Assembly (NCBI GenBank): GCA_025454395.1
Contig: JALOOM010000025.1
Location: forward strand, 43,347-107,346
Direction: 5' to 3'
DNA: 64,000 bases
From: Elainella sp. Prado103
GTDB taxonomy: Bacteria > Cyanobacteriota > Cyanobacteriia > Elainellales > Elainellaceae
Below the pieces are notes generated by a model. That model was not told where the DNA came from. It did not search any database and worked only from the letters and a program-made list of their open reading frames with translations. Both the position numbers and the translations under genes were made by a program. Positions 27,994-37,902 of this stretch are shown piece after piece. The stretch's first letter is position 1. Each line of letters begins with the position of its first letter.

Positions 27994-28381
27994 GGTTAGA
28001 AGAGCAGATCTGACGAGAAACCCAATCTAAGCAAGCCACTGACTTGATCGGGCAACCGATCGCTCCCATTGGCGTAAATACCAGCAAACAATCAGGGGCA
28101 AGGGGGCAGGCATTCCAGGGGCGAGGAATAACCCATGTATCCAATCAAGTCTGGATGACTTCAGCAAAATGGCTGAAATATGACTAGGCTTAATTTGCCC
28201 TCAATGACTCGGAAAACTGACAAAAGCGAACTACAACGATGCATTTCTTTACTCAGTTGCTCACTTCTATTCAGCAGTTTGGCGGACTGGCAAGTGCATA
28301 TTTAGCGCAATCAGAAAACTTGAAAATCGCCGCTCATTCTGCGTCTGACCCGATCGATTCCCCCCGTCAGGCGGCCCTGTT

Positions 28382-29566
28382 TTAGATCAATGAAAGTTGA
28401 CTTTCGGGAGGTTGAAATCCTAGGTGCTTCCAAGCCGCAGGGGTCGGGACTCGTCCGCGAGGCGTGCGTTGCAGATAGCCAATCTGGAGCAGGTAGGGTT
28501 CATACACTTCCTCGATCGTTTGAGGATCTTCCCCCGTTGCAGCCGCTAGTGTATCCAGTCCAACTGGGCGACCGGCAAAATTCTCGATCATCACCATCAG
28601 TAAGCGTCGATCTGTCCAATCTAAACCACAGGGATCGACGTTAAATAACTCCAGCGCTTCACTGGCTAATTGATCAGTAATTTCGCGCCCCGTTGCTTTT
28701 ACTTCCACATAATCTCGAACTCGCCGCATCAGTCGATTAGCAATTCGAGGAGTCCCCCGAGCCCGTCGGGCAATTTCTGCTGCTCCTGCTTCGGTGATCG
28801 GGGTTGCCAAGATTTCTGATGTCCGCAGCACAATTTGAGCCAGCTCATCCAGTTCATAGAAACGCAGCCGCTGCACCAGACCAAAGCGATCCCGGAGTGG
28901 TGATGTCAAAGCTCCAACGCGGGTGGTCGCCCCTACTAAAGTAAATCGATTCAACGGCAGGCTACGGGTCTTCGCATTTTGCCCCTTACCGATCGTGACA
29001 TCCAGCCGAAAATCTTCCATCGCGGGGTAGAGGATTTCTTCTGTGATGCGAGGGAGGCGGTGAATTTCATCGATAAACAGCACATCACCGGGCTGCATCC
29101 CCACCAACAAGCCAGCGATATCTCGTGGTCGCTCCAAGGCAGGAGCAGTCGTAATCTTGCAATTCACTTTCATCTCAGTTGCTAAGATCATCGCCATTGT
29201 GGTTTTTCCTAACCCCGGTGGCCCATACAGCAACAGGTGATCCAACGTTTCTTGACGAGACTGGGCTGCTCGGATCGCAATATCGAGGACTTCTTTCAGA
29301 TCTTTCTGCCCAATATACTCTGAGAGGCGCTGGGGGCGAATCTTTTCTTCTTGCTTCTCGGTTTCATCGGGCTTGGCAGCCGCTGCTAACAGGGCTTCAT
29401 CCCCTTCAGGTAGAGGCAAATGGTGCCCAGCAGGAGATGCCGAGCCCGATGTAGAGCCTGAGATGACAGGAGATGCGCCCGGTGGCACCTCTGATCGATT
29501 CGGAAACTGAATGAGCCGATCGTCGTCTTGAGATTCAGGTTGTGGCTTAGAAGAGATTATTGCCAT
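28382..29566 (-). CDS. ruvB: Holliday junction branch-migration ATPase RuvB
   Basis: 394 residues. Motor of the RuvABC complex that drives branch migration in recombination and repair. An N-terminal extension of about 60 low-complexity residues precedes the core, longer than in most bacteria but usual in cyanobacteria. The core has [11 protein letters not shown], Walker [15 protein letters not shown], Walker [12 protein letters not shown], sensor [22 protein letters not shown] and the C-terminal winged helix ending [16 protein letters not shown], including the GRVPT DNA-contact segment. It is divergent from the 183-residue gene with 114 bp between starts. Confidence 0.96.
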   Translation of the reverse strand: MAIISSKPQPESQDDDRLIQFPNRSEVPPGASPVISGSTSGSASPAGHHLPLPEGDEALLAAAAKPDETEKQEEKIRPQRLSEYIGQKDLKEVLDIAIRAAQSRQETLDHLLLYGPPGLGKTTMAMILATEMKVNCKITTAPALERPRDIAGLLVGMQPGDVLFIDEIHRLPRITEEILYPAMEDFRLDVTIGKGQNAKTRSLPLNRFTLVGATTRVGALTSPLRDRFGLVQRLRFYELDELAQIVLRTSEILATPITEAGAAEIARRARGTPRIANRLMRRVRDYVEVKATGREITDQLASEALELFNVDPCGLDWTDRRLLMVMIENFAGRPVGLDTLAAATGEDPQTIEEVYEPYLLQIGYLQRTPRGRVPTPAAWKHLGFQPPESQLSLI

Positions 29567-29680
29567 AATTCAATTATTCTACCCCACAACAGTACAGTTG
29601 GACTACTGGGGTTTCTAGAGTGATTCTACCGAACCCATCCAGTGCACTCAATTAGCTAGATGTCATATTGAGAGAATGCC

Positions 29681-30232
29681 ATGACTTCCACACACATCGT
29701 GCCCGATGATTTAAGCTTTGAAGCAGCCATTACTCAGACTGAAGCCCTCATTGCCCAAATGGAGCAGCGGCAGCTTTCAGAACCCGATTTAGAAGCAGCC
29801 ATTACAGCATTAGTCGCAACTGAAAACGGAGCCCGCGGCTTTTTTGTCACCTATTTGACAGACGCTCGATCGATCGCAGATCAACCTACAGCCGCTGTGA
29901 TTCGCGCCCTCCGATCCTCCCCCGATATCGTTTCCGAGTTACTGGTCAAAAATTTAGCCATGTCTTCAGCCATGGCCATCACCCATCGCCGCAACCAAAA
30001 TCAAGACCTGGCAGCAGGCTCCGATCGGGTTCAATCTCGCACATTAGCCTTGATTCAGCAGGTACAACTGGAGCAACTCCGCACCAAAGCGATCCAACTC
30101 GGTGATAGTGCAGCCACCAACCATGGAAACTACGCGACATTTTTGAACCGCTGGGGCTATGATCAGGAGCAGCGGCAAGTGATTCAACAACAGATGCAAC
30201 GGATTACCAGGGCAATGGGAGCCGGAGTTTAA
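29681..30232 (+). CDS. Cyanobacterial hypothetical protein, 183 residues
   Basis: Soluble, helical protein: EAAITQTEALIAQMEQRQLS, GARGFFVTYLTDARS, DIVSELLVKNLAMSSAMAIT, NHGNYATFLNRWGYDQEQ. No catalytic motif, signal peptide or membrane span. I know this type only as a conserved cyanobacterial hypothetical. Its stop codon overlaps the start of the next gene (TAATG), so the two are translationally coupled. Confidence 0.65.
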   Translation: MTSTHIVPDDLSFEAAITQTEALIAQMEQRQLSEPDLEAAITALVATENGARGFFVTYLTDARSIADQPTAAVIRALRSSPDIVSELLVKNLAMSSAMAITHRRNQNQDLAAGSDRVQSRTLALIQQVQLEQLRTKAIQLGDSAATNHGNYATFLNRWGYDQEQRQVIQQQMQRITRAMGAGV

Positions 30233-30693
30233 TGGGGTGGGGGTTGAACCAGAACCTGATCAGTGGATTGTGGGATTCCTTCACCGCACCCATTCAAGAC
30301 TGGTTGAATCAGCATCCTCTGTTCTTCTGGCTGGCGACCCATCCCTGGTGGCTCGTGGCAGCGACTTTAGCGGTGTTATTTTTGTTGTCTGGATTACTGC
30401 GGGCGATCGCAGGCTTTACAGAACAAATCTGGATCGCACTACTCAGGCTACCGATCGTGCTAATCAGTTGGCTCTGGCAAGGCACCCTGCTGTTGTTACG
30501 TCGCCCCTTTCAGGCTAAATCTACCGTCGTCCCATCGGATCTAGGGAACACACCGCTACTGTCCTCCCAACCCTCCGAGCAACCCGATCGGCTGACCCAA
30601 GTGTTAGATCGGCTCGAAACCTTGCGGCAAGAGCAAGACCAACTGCTGCAAGAAATCAAAACACTTTTGCAGGATCGGTACCCCCCTTCCTGA
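30232..30693 (+). CDS. Hypothetical membrane protein coupled to the preceding gene
   Basis: 153 residues. Two hydrophobic segments at about 31-54 (FFWLATHPWWLVAATLAVLFLL) and 63-85 (QIWIALLRLPIVLISWLWQG) are followed by a Ser/Pro linker and a C-terminal coiled coil (DRLETLRQEQDQLLQEIKTLL, about 125-146). The start ATG overlaps the stop of the 183-residue gene by one base. A membrane anchor with a cytoplasmic coil, probably partnering the upstream product; this is inferred from coupling only. Confidence 0.65.
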   Translation: MGWGLNQNLISGLWDSFTAPIQDWLNQHPLFFWLATHPWWLVAATLAVLFLLSGLLRAIAGFTEQIWIALLRLPIVLISWLWQGTLLLLRRPFQAKSTVVPSDLGNTPLLSSQPSEQPDRLTQVLDRLETLRQEQDQLLQEIKTLLQDRYPPS

Positions 30694-30710
30694 AACCGCT
30701 TATTCATCTC

Positions 30711-31151
30711 CTAATTTTTAGGGCTAGATACCACGAACAAATCAAGCAATTCACCAACCAGCAAACTACAGCCAATGATCATCAATTGGGTTCTGCGAGC
30801 GTGATTCGGATCGACTTGCAAAAGTTGTAACTCCTTCCAGCTCAAAAAGGTGGTTAATGCTGGAACGATAATCACCATCAATACCACTGGAACCGTGGTG
30901 ATCAGCGTAATCAAAATGCTAGTAGAGAGGGCAAATAGTAATATCTGAGGCAAGTTGCCCAAAATTCCACCGATCCAGGGGTTTTCATTGCTCGCGAGCG
31001 TGATCGCAAAGACTGTGCCTGAGACAGCGAGGAAGATCAAAATATCATTGATCGCAAGCTGCCAACCAACTAACACATAAGATAGAGCTAACAAAGTTAA
31101 GGATAAAAGGGGAACACGACTCAGACTGAATCGTTGCTTCAAGCTTTCCAT
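30711..31151 (-). CDS. Hypothetical integral membrane protein, 146 residues
   Basis: Four hydrophobic segments, at about 15-32, 36-52, 66-98 (possibly two) and 122-141. The N-terminus is basic (MESLKQRFSLSR). A short hydrophilic piece with QVDPNHARRTQ precedes the last helix. No motif I recognise. It is convergent with the preceding pair, 17 bp between stops, and on the same strand as the hydrolase-like gene upstream, with about 90 bp between. Confidence 0.6.
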   Translation of the reverse strand: MESLKQRFSLSRVPLLSLTLLALSYVLVGWQLAINDILIFLAVSGTVFAITLASNENPWIGGILGNLPQILLFALSTSILITLITTVPVVLMVIIVPALTTFLSWKELQLLQVDPNHARRTQLMIIGCSLLVGELLDLFVVSSPKN

Positions 31152-31241
31152 TAAAACGTACTATCCAGGGAACTAAAGACTAGAAACTAGCGGAAATCAC
31201 TGTAGAGTAGAAATGAGCAAGTAGAAATGAGCAAGTAGGAA

Positions 31242-32459
31242 CTAACGGTTAGGAGGCAGCGGGTAAGAACTAGCGGGCAGATCTGTTGACCAGATCGGTA
31301 ATTGGTTGACTAATTGCAGCGTTAGCTCCACATAAGGCTTTTGACTTTCTGGCTCGATCGCCTGACCGAAATAGCCATCTTCACCATCATGGGAGTGGGA
31401 ACCTGAGTTCAGCACCTGATAGCGTCCTTGCTGCCGGGCCCGGTTCAGGGGCGATCCAATTGTCCAGGGCCAGCGAGATGGAAATAACCAGTTGGGAATT
31501 GTGATCACCCAATCTCGATCGCCCCGGAGATGATAGACCCGATCGACCTGTTGAAACCCGACGGTTCCACCAAAAGTCCCCCCTGCCGAAATTACCGTGA
31601 CTGGAACATTGAGCCAATCTTTGAGGTAAGGTACCGCCCCCAAAGCCACCTGAGCCCCACCACTCGTGCCGATCAACACGATTTGTATCTCTTGAGTTTC
31701 ACTGATAGGGTGAGTCGCATTCATTCGATCGAGCATGGCACTGGCAATCCCCTGATTGTAGATCGAACCATATCGATCGTCAGCCGAGAGCGCAAATCGC
31801 CAGAGATTACGAATTTTAATGAGCAGATCGGCATTCTTGAGCCAACCTTCCCCCTGTTCAGCCACCTGCCACAGGGGAGTTAACCAACGCCCTGCCGCCA
31901 AATCTTGATTAGCTGCTGAGTAGGGAAAGACATCACGCACGGTCACACAACCAGGCTGGGCTTGTTCCAACCGATCCAAAAAGGTCTTTTCGCCTGGCGT
32001 GAGTTGATCGGTGGAATAGTCACCCACACCCGTTAGAAAAATAATATAACAGTTGATTTCAGTTATAGTCGATGGAGCGCTGAAGTCAGGAACAGAAGAA
32101 GCTGAATTCAATCGATCGGTAGATGTTTTTGCAGCAGAGTTCGGTTTTGCTAAGGCATTAGGAGGTGCTTCAAGCACGGTAGCATCTCTATTAGATGAAC
32201 TGTTCTCTGGATCGTTGATTACTATATTTTCTGGTTCTATGTCATCCATTTCTATGTTATTCATCTCTATATCATTAGGAGTGTAGTCTGCCAGCCTTTG
32301 GCGAATACGCTCCGCAGTTTCTGAACCTTCCGTGATCCACCAGACTAAGGTTCCAACTGGAGCCAACATGCCCCAGAGGAGTAGCAAACCGATCGCCATG
32401 ACTAGCAATTGTAAAGTGCCATTACTTAATCCACGAAATAGCCGATTCATTCGAACCAT
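31242..32459 (-). CDS. Membrane-anchored alpha/beta-hydrolase-like protein
   Basis: 405 residues from the ATG at 32459; an upstream start at 32540 would run into the divergent gene. One TM helix at about 15-40 (LQLLVMAIGLLLLWGML) is followed by an Asn/Asp/Ile-rich low-complexity stretch (NDIEMNNIEMDDIEPENI) made of a short degenerate repeat. The globular part has the nucleophile elbow VLIGTSGGAQVALG, an acidic loop YHLRGDRDWVI and a late His in GSHSHDGEDGYFG, consistent with a Ser-Asp-His triad. Substrate unknown. I know it as a cyanobacterial conserved hypothetical. It is divergent from the YIP1 gene. Confidence 0.7.
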   Translation of the reverse strand: MVRMNRLFRGLSNGTLQLLVMAIGLLLLWGMLAPVGTLVWWITEGSETAERIRQRLADYTPNDIEMNNIEMDDIEPENIVINDPENSSSNRDATVLEAPPNALAKPNSAAKTSTDRLNSASSVPDFSAPSTITEINCYIIFLTGVGDYSTDQLTPGEKTFLDRLEQAQPGCVTVRDVFPYSAANQDLAAGRWLTPLWQVAEQGEGWLKNADLLIKIRNLWRFALSADDRYGSIYNQGIASAMLDRMNATHPISETQEIQIVLIGTSGGAQVALGAVPYLKDWLNVPVTVISAGGTFGGTVGFQQVDRVYHLRGDRDWVITIPNWLFPSRWPWTIGSPLNRARQQGRYQVLNSGSHSHDGEDGYFGQAIEPESQKPYVELTLQLVNQLPIWSTDLPASSYPLPPNR

Positions 32460-32545
32460 GTTTGCCACTCTGGAAGAACTCAAGACGAAATACGTTATCA
32501 GAAACAGATGATTCAAACCGAATTTCGATCGATGTAGCATCCATC

Positions 32546-33154
32546 ATGAGACAGAAATTACCCGATCCAGCCGTTCAAACTGGAGGATTAAACACTGCTT
32601 TACGTCATGCTCTCACTCTAAATGCCGATTTTTACGAGGATAGCAATCACCTCCCACATCATCGCCGGATCGCCTTGACAATCGTTTTTCTAGCCTCCAT
32701 CTCCCATGCCTTGGGTGGCATTATTATTCTGCTAGTTGGGCGAGTGACATTACCGTTGTTGCTGCTCGGAACAACCATCAGCGCTCTGAGTATAATTGCA
32801 GGCTACTATCTGTGGACATTCACAATTTGGCAAATTGGCAGACAGATACACCGCCAATGGGACACCCGCCGACCACCAACCTATACAGAATTATTGACCC
32901 CGATCGGTTTAGCCTATGCGCCACAAGTCTTCAACTTTTTGACGCTAATTCCGCTTCTGGGTCGGGCGATCGAGCTTGGGTTAGCAGCTTGGAGCCTCTT
33001 AGCCGTAATCGTTGCAGTGCGGCAAGGTCTAGATATCAAAACAGGTCAAGCCATGCTGATCAGTTTGTTATTTTGGCTACCCCTACAGATTGCGATCGGC
33101 GTGATCCAGTCCTTGCAACCCGCTCTGATGCAGTCAGGAGGCAGCACCCCATGA
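32546..33154 (+). CDS. YIP1-family membrane protein
   Basis: 202 residues from the ATG at 32546; the frame opens at 32462, but the first 28 residues are low-complexity and overlap the divergent gene. About five hydrophobic segments, with TYTELLTPIGLAYAPQVFNF and LLAVIVAVRQGLDIKTGQA, match the YIP1 domain layout. Bacterial YIP1 proteins are integral inner-membrane proteins of unknown role. It ends in an ATGA overlap with a possible 28-codon frame. Confidence 0.65.
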   Translation: MRQKLPDPAVQTGGLNTALRHALTLNADFYEDSNHLPHHRRIALTIVFLASISHALGGIIILLVGRVTLPLLLLGTTISALSIIAGYYLWTFTIWQIGRQIHRQWDTRRPPTYTELLTPIGLAYAPQVFNFLTLIPLLGRAIELGLAAWSLLAVIVAVRQGLDIKTGQAMLISLLFWLPLQIAIGVIQSLQPALMQSGGSTP

Positions 33155-33237
33155 ACCCTGCGGTTTTGGCCATTGCCGCAGTAGGGAAGTTCTCGCTTCA
33201 GGCTGGCCAGTCCCACGAAAATCAGCATCAAGAGTGA
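33151..33237 (+). CDS. Possible 28-residue peptide overlapping the YIP1 stop
   Basis: The ATG overlaps the YIP1 stop codon as ATGA, a classic coupling arrangement. The peptide begins MNPAVLAIAAVGKFSLQAGQ and ends in a hydrophilic tail. It has a mildly hydrophobic start but no other support, and could be chance. Confidence 0.25.
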   Translation: MNPAVLAIAAVGKFSLQAGQSHENQHQE

Positions 33238-33363
33238 GTCCACCAGCGATCAAGTGGGTCTGCTCAGTGATAGAGGCAGCTTCCTCCGATGCCAGAAAGC
33301 TCCGATGCCAGAAAGGTAACCGCCGCAGCCATTTCTTCAGTAGCCATTCCTTCAGCAGCTATT

Positions 33364-34074
33364 TCAGAAATTATACCCAATCCCTAAAATCAAGCCTGCT
33401 TCCGTATCCTCGAAAAAAGCCACGTTAGCCTGGGCAGTCGCAGTTACCCGGTTAGCGATCGGTACATCAATACCGCCCGTAATGACAGGCCGAACCAGGC
33501 TATCACTTCCCGTTGAAATCGCGACACCTCCCCCCACATAAGGAGCTACAGCTAAATCGATTTCATCATTGATCGGCTCGATCGGAAAATCAGCCGTGAC
33601 GGGAACCAAAATCGTTGGATCGCTGCCAATTACCACGCTCGGTCGAGCCGAAAAGCGGGGAGTCAGCCCAATCTTACTGATGACCGTAAAGTTGCCCCGC
33701 CCCAATGCGGTCTCGCCACCCAACCCAATATTACCTGCGACCCCAATGTAACTGGAACCGGAGCGGGTTGCTCGACCAGGAATAATCTCTTGAGCAACTG
33801 GGGACTGGGCAACGGTTGAGCTTGAATCAGTTGAGCTTGAATCAGTTGAGCTTGAATCAGTTGAGCTTGAATCAGTTGAGCTTGAATCAGTTGAGCTTGA
33901 ATCTCTGGCAGCCGGGACTAACGGTTGATTGGTGAGGTCGCTAGCTGACCTAGAAGTATCAGGCTCGAAGGATTCTGCTTTAGCAGAGGTGATCCATAGC
34001 CCCAACGGTAAAATAACTGCTCCGAATAGTGCGATCGTAGTATGCCGCACAATATAGCCCAAGTTAATATTCAT
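33364..34074 (-). CDS. Secreted outer-membrane beta-barrel-like protein
   Basis: 236 residues from the ATG at 34074, with GGAGG six bases upstream; the frame extends 28 codons further without support. A signal peptide (about 1-32, ending TSAKA) leads to a linker in which a 15-bp repeat encodes six DSSST-type units. Residues about 105-236 alternate hydrophobic and polar with many Gly: [33 protein letters not shown]. The chain ends in Phe after GIGYN, as outer-membrane barrels do. A small barrel or porin-like protein is the best guess. Confidence 0.7.
   Translation of the reverse strand: MNINLGYIVRHTTIALFGAVILPLGLWITSAKAESFEPDTSRSASDLTNQPLVPAARDSSSTDSSSTDSSSTDSSSTDSSSTDSSSTVAQSPVAQEIIPGRATRSGSSYIGVAGNIGLGGETALGRGNFTVISKIGLTPRFSARPSVVIGSDPTILVPVTADFPIEPINDEIDLAVAPYVGGGVAISTGSDSLVRPVITGGIDVPIANRVTATAQANVAFFEDTEAGLILGIGYNF
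33815..33904. repeat. 15-bp tandem repeat in the barrel protein gene, 6 copies
   Basis: Six copies of gttgagcttgaatca (the last ends in t instead of a), each encoding Asp-Ser-Ser-Ser-Thr on the minus strand. Five are identical, which points to recent expansion. Confidence 0.95.
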
Positions 34075-34467
34075 CCTTTTCCTCCCAAATGCATTCTCCA
34101 TTGCACATTGCCTGATGCATCTTCGGCACAGGGCAACACTGGGATCGATCGACACCATCCAGGATTTTTCAGGGTTTCGCCGTCAAGATTGAGATGATGA
34201 AAGATCTAAAGCGCGATCCCACATATCTCTACAATGAGCAAGAAATGTGACCCAAAAGTGATAAAGATGGGAAGAGTTTGAGCGATCGTTATAGTATATG
34301 AACTAAATATGCAAATCGGAATAATTCAAAAGAGGGAGATCTAAAGACAAACTAAAAGCTGACCTCATGGAGATTGAAGCCAGCTCTATCAAGTTCTGAT
34401 TCACTTCAGTAAGTCCTGAATAATTGAAAACGATGATTTTTAATATGTCATCGAAACGATAGAAAAT
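34075..34467. promoter_or_regulatory. Gene-free region upstream of the barrel protein gene
   Basis: 393 bp, AT-rich, between the barrel protein start and the cysA stop, both genes on the minus strand. TATACT on the minus strand (34298-34293) is a possible -10 box. GGAGG at the 34074 end is the ribosome site. No gene or repeat is seen. Confidence 0.35.
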
Positions 34468-35499
34468 TTAAGACACCAGCAAGGATCGAGCATCGACATT
34501 GGTAAACGATCTGGCTTCTTTAGGTTTAACATGTACCCGCTGTCCACCCTTAAGCTGCAATCGATCGAACTGTTCCCGTGACAGATGCGCCACACAAGTA
34601 TGCCCATCTTCCAGCACAATTTCAGCTTGCACTTCTCGACCGAGATGGATCAATCGATGAACCCTGGCAGGCGTAGTCGTGGGATCGGGCAACAATTCCA
34701 CCAGCACATCATGCGGGCGCAAGAAAACATGCTCACCGGCAGCATCATAGCCTACATGCTGAAAGATAGGTGCGGTGCTGGGCAGTACGTTCACCGATCC
34801 AATAAAACTCATCACAAAGGGGCTAGCCGGGTGATCGTATAACTCAGCAGGGCTCCCCACTTGCTCCACCCGCCCCTGATTCATCACCACAATCTCATCG
34901 GCAACTTCCATCGCTTCTTCTTGATCGTGGGTGACAAAAACAGTCGTAACCTGTACGGTGTCATGCAAATGGCGTAACCAACTCCGCAAATCCTTGCGTA
35001 CTTTGGCATCCAATGCCCCAAAGGGTTCATCGAGCAACAATACTTGCGGTTCCATGGCTAGTGCTCTCGCTAAAGCCACCCGTTGCCGTTGCCCACCCGA
35101 CAGTTGGGCAGGGTAGCGGTTACCCAACCCCTGAAGCTGAATCAACTCCAACAATTCTTCAACCCGTTGCCGCACTTTGGCTTTGGGCTGTTTGGCGATC
35201 TCCAGTCCAAAGGCAATATTTTGCCGCACAGTCAAGTGCTTAAACAGGGCATAGTGCTGGAACACAAAGCCAATGCCGCGCTTCTGTACGCTTTCGTAGG
35301 TGGCATCACGCCCCGTCAAGTAGATGTAGCCCTGATCCGGCAGGTCTAGCCCGGCGATCAACCGCAACAAGGTGGACTTACCCGATCCAGAAGGCCCGAG
35401 CAGAGCCACCAGTGAACCAGTCTTGACTTCCACACTGACGCGATCGACTGCCAAAAAATCACCAAACTGTTTCGTCACGTTTTCCACTGAAATGCCCAT
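34468..35499 (-). CDS. cysA: Sulfate/thiosulfate ABC transporter ATP-binding protein CysA
   Basis: 343 residues. Powers sulfate import with CysT, CysW and SbpA. Walker [20 protein letters not shown]-loop [11 protein letters not shown] signature [15 protein letters not shown], Walker [17 protein letters not shown]-loop [16 protein letters not shown], then a C-terminal TOBE-type domain ([13 protein letters not shown]...[11 protein letters not shown]) typical of CysA. AAGGCGG precedes the ATG by about four bases. It is divergent from sbpA across a 346-bp region, so the two arms may share control. Confidence 0.94.
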   Translation of the reverse strand: MGISVENVTKQFGDFLAVDRVSVEVKTGSLVALLGPSGSGKSTLLRLIAGLDLPDQGYIYLTGRDATYESVQKRGIGFVFQHYALFKHLTVRQNIAFGLEIAKQPKAKVRQRVEELLELIQLQGLGNRYPAQLSGGQRQRVALARALAMEPQVLLLDEPFGALDAKVRKDLRSWLRHLHDTVQVTTVFVTHDQEEAMEVADEIVVMNQGRVEQVGSPAELYDHPASPFVMSFIGSVNVLPSTAPIFQHVGYDAAGEHVFLRPHDVLVELLPDPTTTPARVHRLIHLGREVQAEIVLEDGHTCVAHLSREQFDRLQLKGGQRVHVKPKEARSFTNVDARSLLVS

Positions 35500-35845
35500 A
35501 TTTCCGCCTTAATTTCCAGATTTCAAGGATTTACAAGATATTCGGTAGTTTTAGTCAACTAGATCTCCACCAGCTCAAAAGAGTTCTGCTTTTCGCTGAA
35601 ATGCTTGCTTTTTGAGCTAGCTTATCCTATATAGACCTAAAATTCGATCGATTTACCGAAGATTACGGTTTCTTCATGAAAAATCAAATTTAATCTAAAC
35701 TACCATCAAATTGTATTTGAAAACAATCGCATTTCAATGTAGATTCATACTAAATAAATCTGCAATCTGATTCTTGAGTCTGAGATGACAGATTTGCTGG
35801 CTTCATCAACTTATTTCATGGGTTTATCAAAGGAAGAAACCATCT
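35500..35845. promoter_or_regulatory. Divergent cysA-sbpA control region
   Basis: 346 bp, AT-rich, between the starts of cysA (minus) and sbpA (plus). It should carry both promoters and the site for a sulfur regulator such as a CysR/CysB-type protein; I cannot identify an operator by eye. TATATAGGATAAG on the minus strand (around 35625-35637) may be the cysA -10 region. Confidence 0.5.
35717..35745 (+). promoter_or_regulatory. Candidate sigma-70-type promoter of sbpA
   Basis: TTGAAA (35717-35722), a 17-bp spacer, then TAGATT (35740-35745). This is about 100 bp upstream of the sbpA ATG and close to consensus in both box and spacing. Confidence 0.45.
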
Positions 35846-36964
35846 ATGGCAAGGTCTATGACAAGGTTCAGAATCAGCCGGTTGCGCTGGCGTTCGCTCA
35901 GTAGGTTTATCTTGTTATTTTTCGTCGGGCTCAGTCTTTGTCTGGCCCTGGTCGCTTGCAACCGTAGCCCCCAATCCAGTGCAGACGGTGGTAACAGTGG
36001 AGCATCCACTGCCGCAGCCCCTACAGGTGGCCCAGTCAACCTCACGCTCGTCTCCTACGCCGTGACTCAATCGGCCTACGCCCAGATCATCCCCAAGTTT
36101 GCGCAAAAGTGGCAGGCGGAACACAATCAGGAAGTTATCTTCGATCAAAGCTATGGCGGCTCTGGTTCACAAACTCGTGCGGTGATCGATGGCTTGGAAG
36201 CCGATATTGTGGCGCTGGCATTAGCCTTAGATACTCAAAAAATTGAAAAAGCTGGGTTGATTCAACCTGGTTGGGAAGCAGAAGCACCGAACAATGCGAT
36301 CGTCCATAAATCAGTCGCTGCCTTGGTCACGCGGGAAGGCAATCCGAAAAACATTCAGGGTTGGGAAGATTTAGCTACGGGGGAAGTGCAGGTCATCACG
36401 GCCAATCCCAAAACCTCAGGTGGAGCCCGCTGGAATTTCATGGCTTTGTGGGGAGCGATCACTCAGACTGGTGGCGATGATACCAAAGCCCTCGATTACA
36501 CAACGCGCGTATTTGAAAATGTGCCAGTCTTACCCAAAGATGCCCGCGAATCTACCGATGTCTTCTTCAAGCAGGGTCAGGGCGATGTATTAATCAACTA
36601 TGAAAATGAGGTGATATTGGCAAAGCAAAAGGGAGAAAATTTGCCTTATGTGGTGCCCAGCGATGTGAATATTTCCATCGATAACCCAGTCGCTGTAGTT
36701 GATGCCAATGTCGATAAGCATGGCACCCGTGAAGTCGCAGAAGCATTTGTGGAGTTTCTCTATACCCCAACCGCTCAAGCAGAGTTTGCCAAAGTTGGCT
36801 TTCGTCCCGTTGATCCGACGATCGCCGAGCAATACGCCAATCAGTTCCCCAAGGTCACCAAACTTTTCACAGTTCAGGATATGGGCGGTTGGGACAAAGT
36901 ACAAGCAGATTTCTTTGATGACGGTGCCATTTTTGATCAAATTCAAGCCAAAGTTGGAACTTAG
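35846..36964 (+). CDS. sbpA: Sulfate-binding protein SbpA
   Basis: 372 residues. Periplasmic sulfate receptor of the CysATW importer. The N-terminus has a twin-basic stretch, a hydrophobic core ([18 protein letters not shown]) and a lipobox LVAC, so it is likely lipid-anchored. The mature part has the family's [80 protein letters not shown] and [16 protein letters not shown] lies eight bases before the ATG. First gene of the sbpA-cysT-cysW-NIL run, with a strong hairpin right after it. Confidence 0.94.
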   Translation: MARSMTRFRISRLRWRSLSRFILLFFVGLSLCLALVACNRSPQSSADGGNSGASTAAAPTGGPVNLTLVSYAVTQSAYAQIIPKFAQKWQAEHNQEVIFDQSYGGSGSQTRAVIDGLEADIVALALALDTQKIEKAGLIQPGWEAEAPNNAIVHKSVAALVTREGNPKNIQGWEDLATGEVQVITANPKTSGGARWNFMALWGAITQTGGDDTKALDYTTRVFENVPVLPKDARESTDVFFKQGQGDVLINYENEVILAKQKGENLPYVVPSDVNISIDNPVAVVDANVDKHGTREVAEAFVEFLYTPTAQAEFAKVGFRPVDPTIAEQYANQFPKVTKLFTVQDMGGWDKVQADFFDDGAIFDQIQAKVGT

Positions 36965-36987
36965 ATCCCAGCCATTTTCTAGTCCTG

Positions 36988-37014
36988 GGGCAGGGAACTG
37001 CGCTGCCCTTTTCT
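36988..37014 (+). terminator. Terminator or attenuator between sbpA and cysT
   Basis: GGGCAG (36988-36993), a nine-base loop, CTGCCC (37003-37008), then TTTTCT. It lies 24 bp after the sbpA stop and 43 bp before cysT. A leaky terminator here would make binding protein more abundant than permease. Confidence 0.6.
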
Positions 37015-37056
37015 GTTCGTTCTCCCCGATCTCCGACTAATTTCTTTTTACTCCCA

Positions 37057-37902
37057 ATGATTTTCATGATCCCCTCTCAATTTATACCGAAACCGTTCAA
37101 ACCACCGGCTCCGTCGATTCCCTGGATCATTACCTTTACCTATTTAATCCTGATGTTGCTGGTGCCCACGATCGCCCTCTTCCTCAAGGCCGCTACCCTC
37201 AGCCCAGCGGAAATTTGGCGGATTGCCACGAGTCCGATCGCCCTCTCTGCCTACAATGTCACCTTTGGTACCGCTCTGGTGGCAGGAGCGATCAATGGCA
37301 TTGCCGGTCTAGTCATTGCTTGGGTGTTGGTGCGTTATGCTTTTTTCGGTAAGCGTCTGATCGATGCGCTGATCGATTTACCCTTTGCCTTGCCTACCGC
37401 CGTAGCAGGTCTGACTTTAGCAACGGTCTATAGCGAGAATGGCTGGCTAGGATCGCTGCTCGTTCCGTTTGGCATTAAAGTGTCATTCACCCGACTCGGT
37501 GTTTTTCTGGCCATGCTATTTATCTCGCTCCCCTTTGTGGTACGTACCGTGCAACCCGTGCTTCAGGAAGCCGAACGGGAAGTTGAGGAAGCCGCTTGGA
37601 GTTTGGGGGCTTCGGAGTGGCAGACCTTTTGGCGGGTCGTTTTACCACCGATCCTCCCTGCTGCTCTCACAGGTGTAGCCCTTGGGTTTGCCAGAGCAGT
37701 TGGGGAATATGGCTCTGTCGTAATTGTGGCGGCCAATATTCCATTTAAAGATTTGATCGCCCCAGTACTGATTTTTCAACGGTTAGAACAATACGATTAT
37801 GCTGGCGCAACGGTGATTGGTACCGTGATGTTGCTCATTTCTCTGGTTATGCTGCTGGCTATCAACTTATTACAAAACTGGGGAGCTCGTTATGGTCACT
37901 GA
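37057..37902 (+). CDS. cysT: Sulfate ABC transporter permease CysT (CysU)
   Basis: 281 residues, six membrane helices. The conserved stretches are [34 protein letters not shown] and the EAA loop [20 protein letters not shown], which docks onto CysA, then [16 protein letters not shown]. It pairs with CysW to form the channel. An in-frame ATG at 37066 is an alternative start. It overlaps cysW by 11 bp, so the two are tightly coupled. Confidence 0.93.
   Translation: MIFMIPSQFIPKPFKPPAPSIPWIITFTYLILMLLVPTIALFLKAATLSPAEIWRIATSPIALSAYNVTFGTALVAGAINGIAGLVIAWVLVRYAFFGKRLIDALIDLPFALPTAVAGLTLATVYSENGWLGSLLVPFGIKVSFTRLGVFLAMLFISLPFVVRTVQPVLQEAEREVEEAAWSLGASEWQTFWRVVLPPILPAALTGVALGFARAVGEYGSVVIVAANIPFKDLIAPVLIFQRLEQYDYAGATVIGTVMLLISLVMLLAINLLQNWGARYGH

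Noticed and set aside
28239..28385. 48-codon frame (+) beginning MHFFTQLLTSIQQFG, overlapping the ruvB stop
   Set aside because: No ribosome site and no recognisable family; it overlaps ruvB by four bases only. Possible but not supported.
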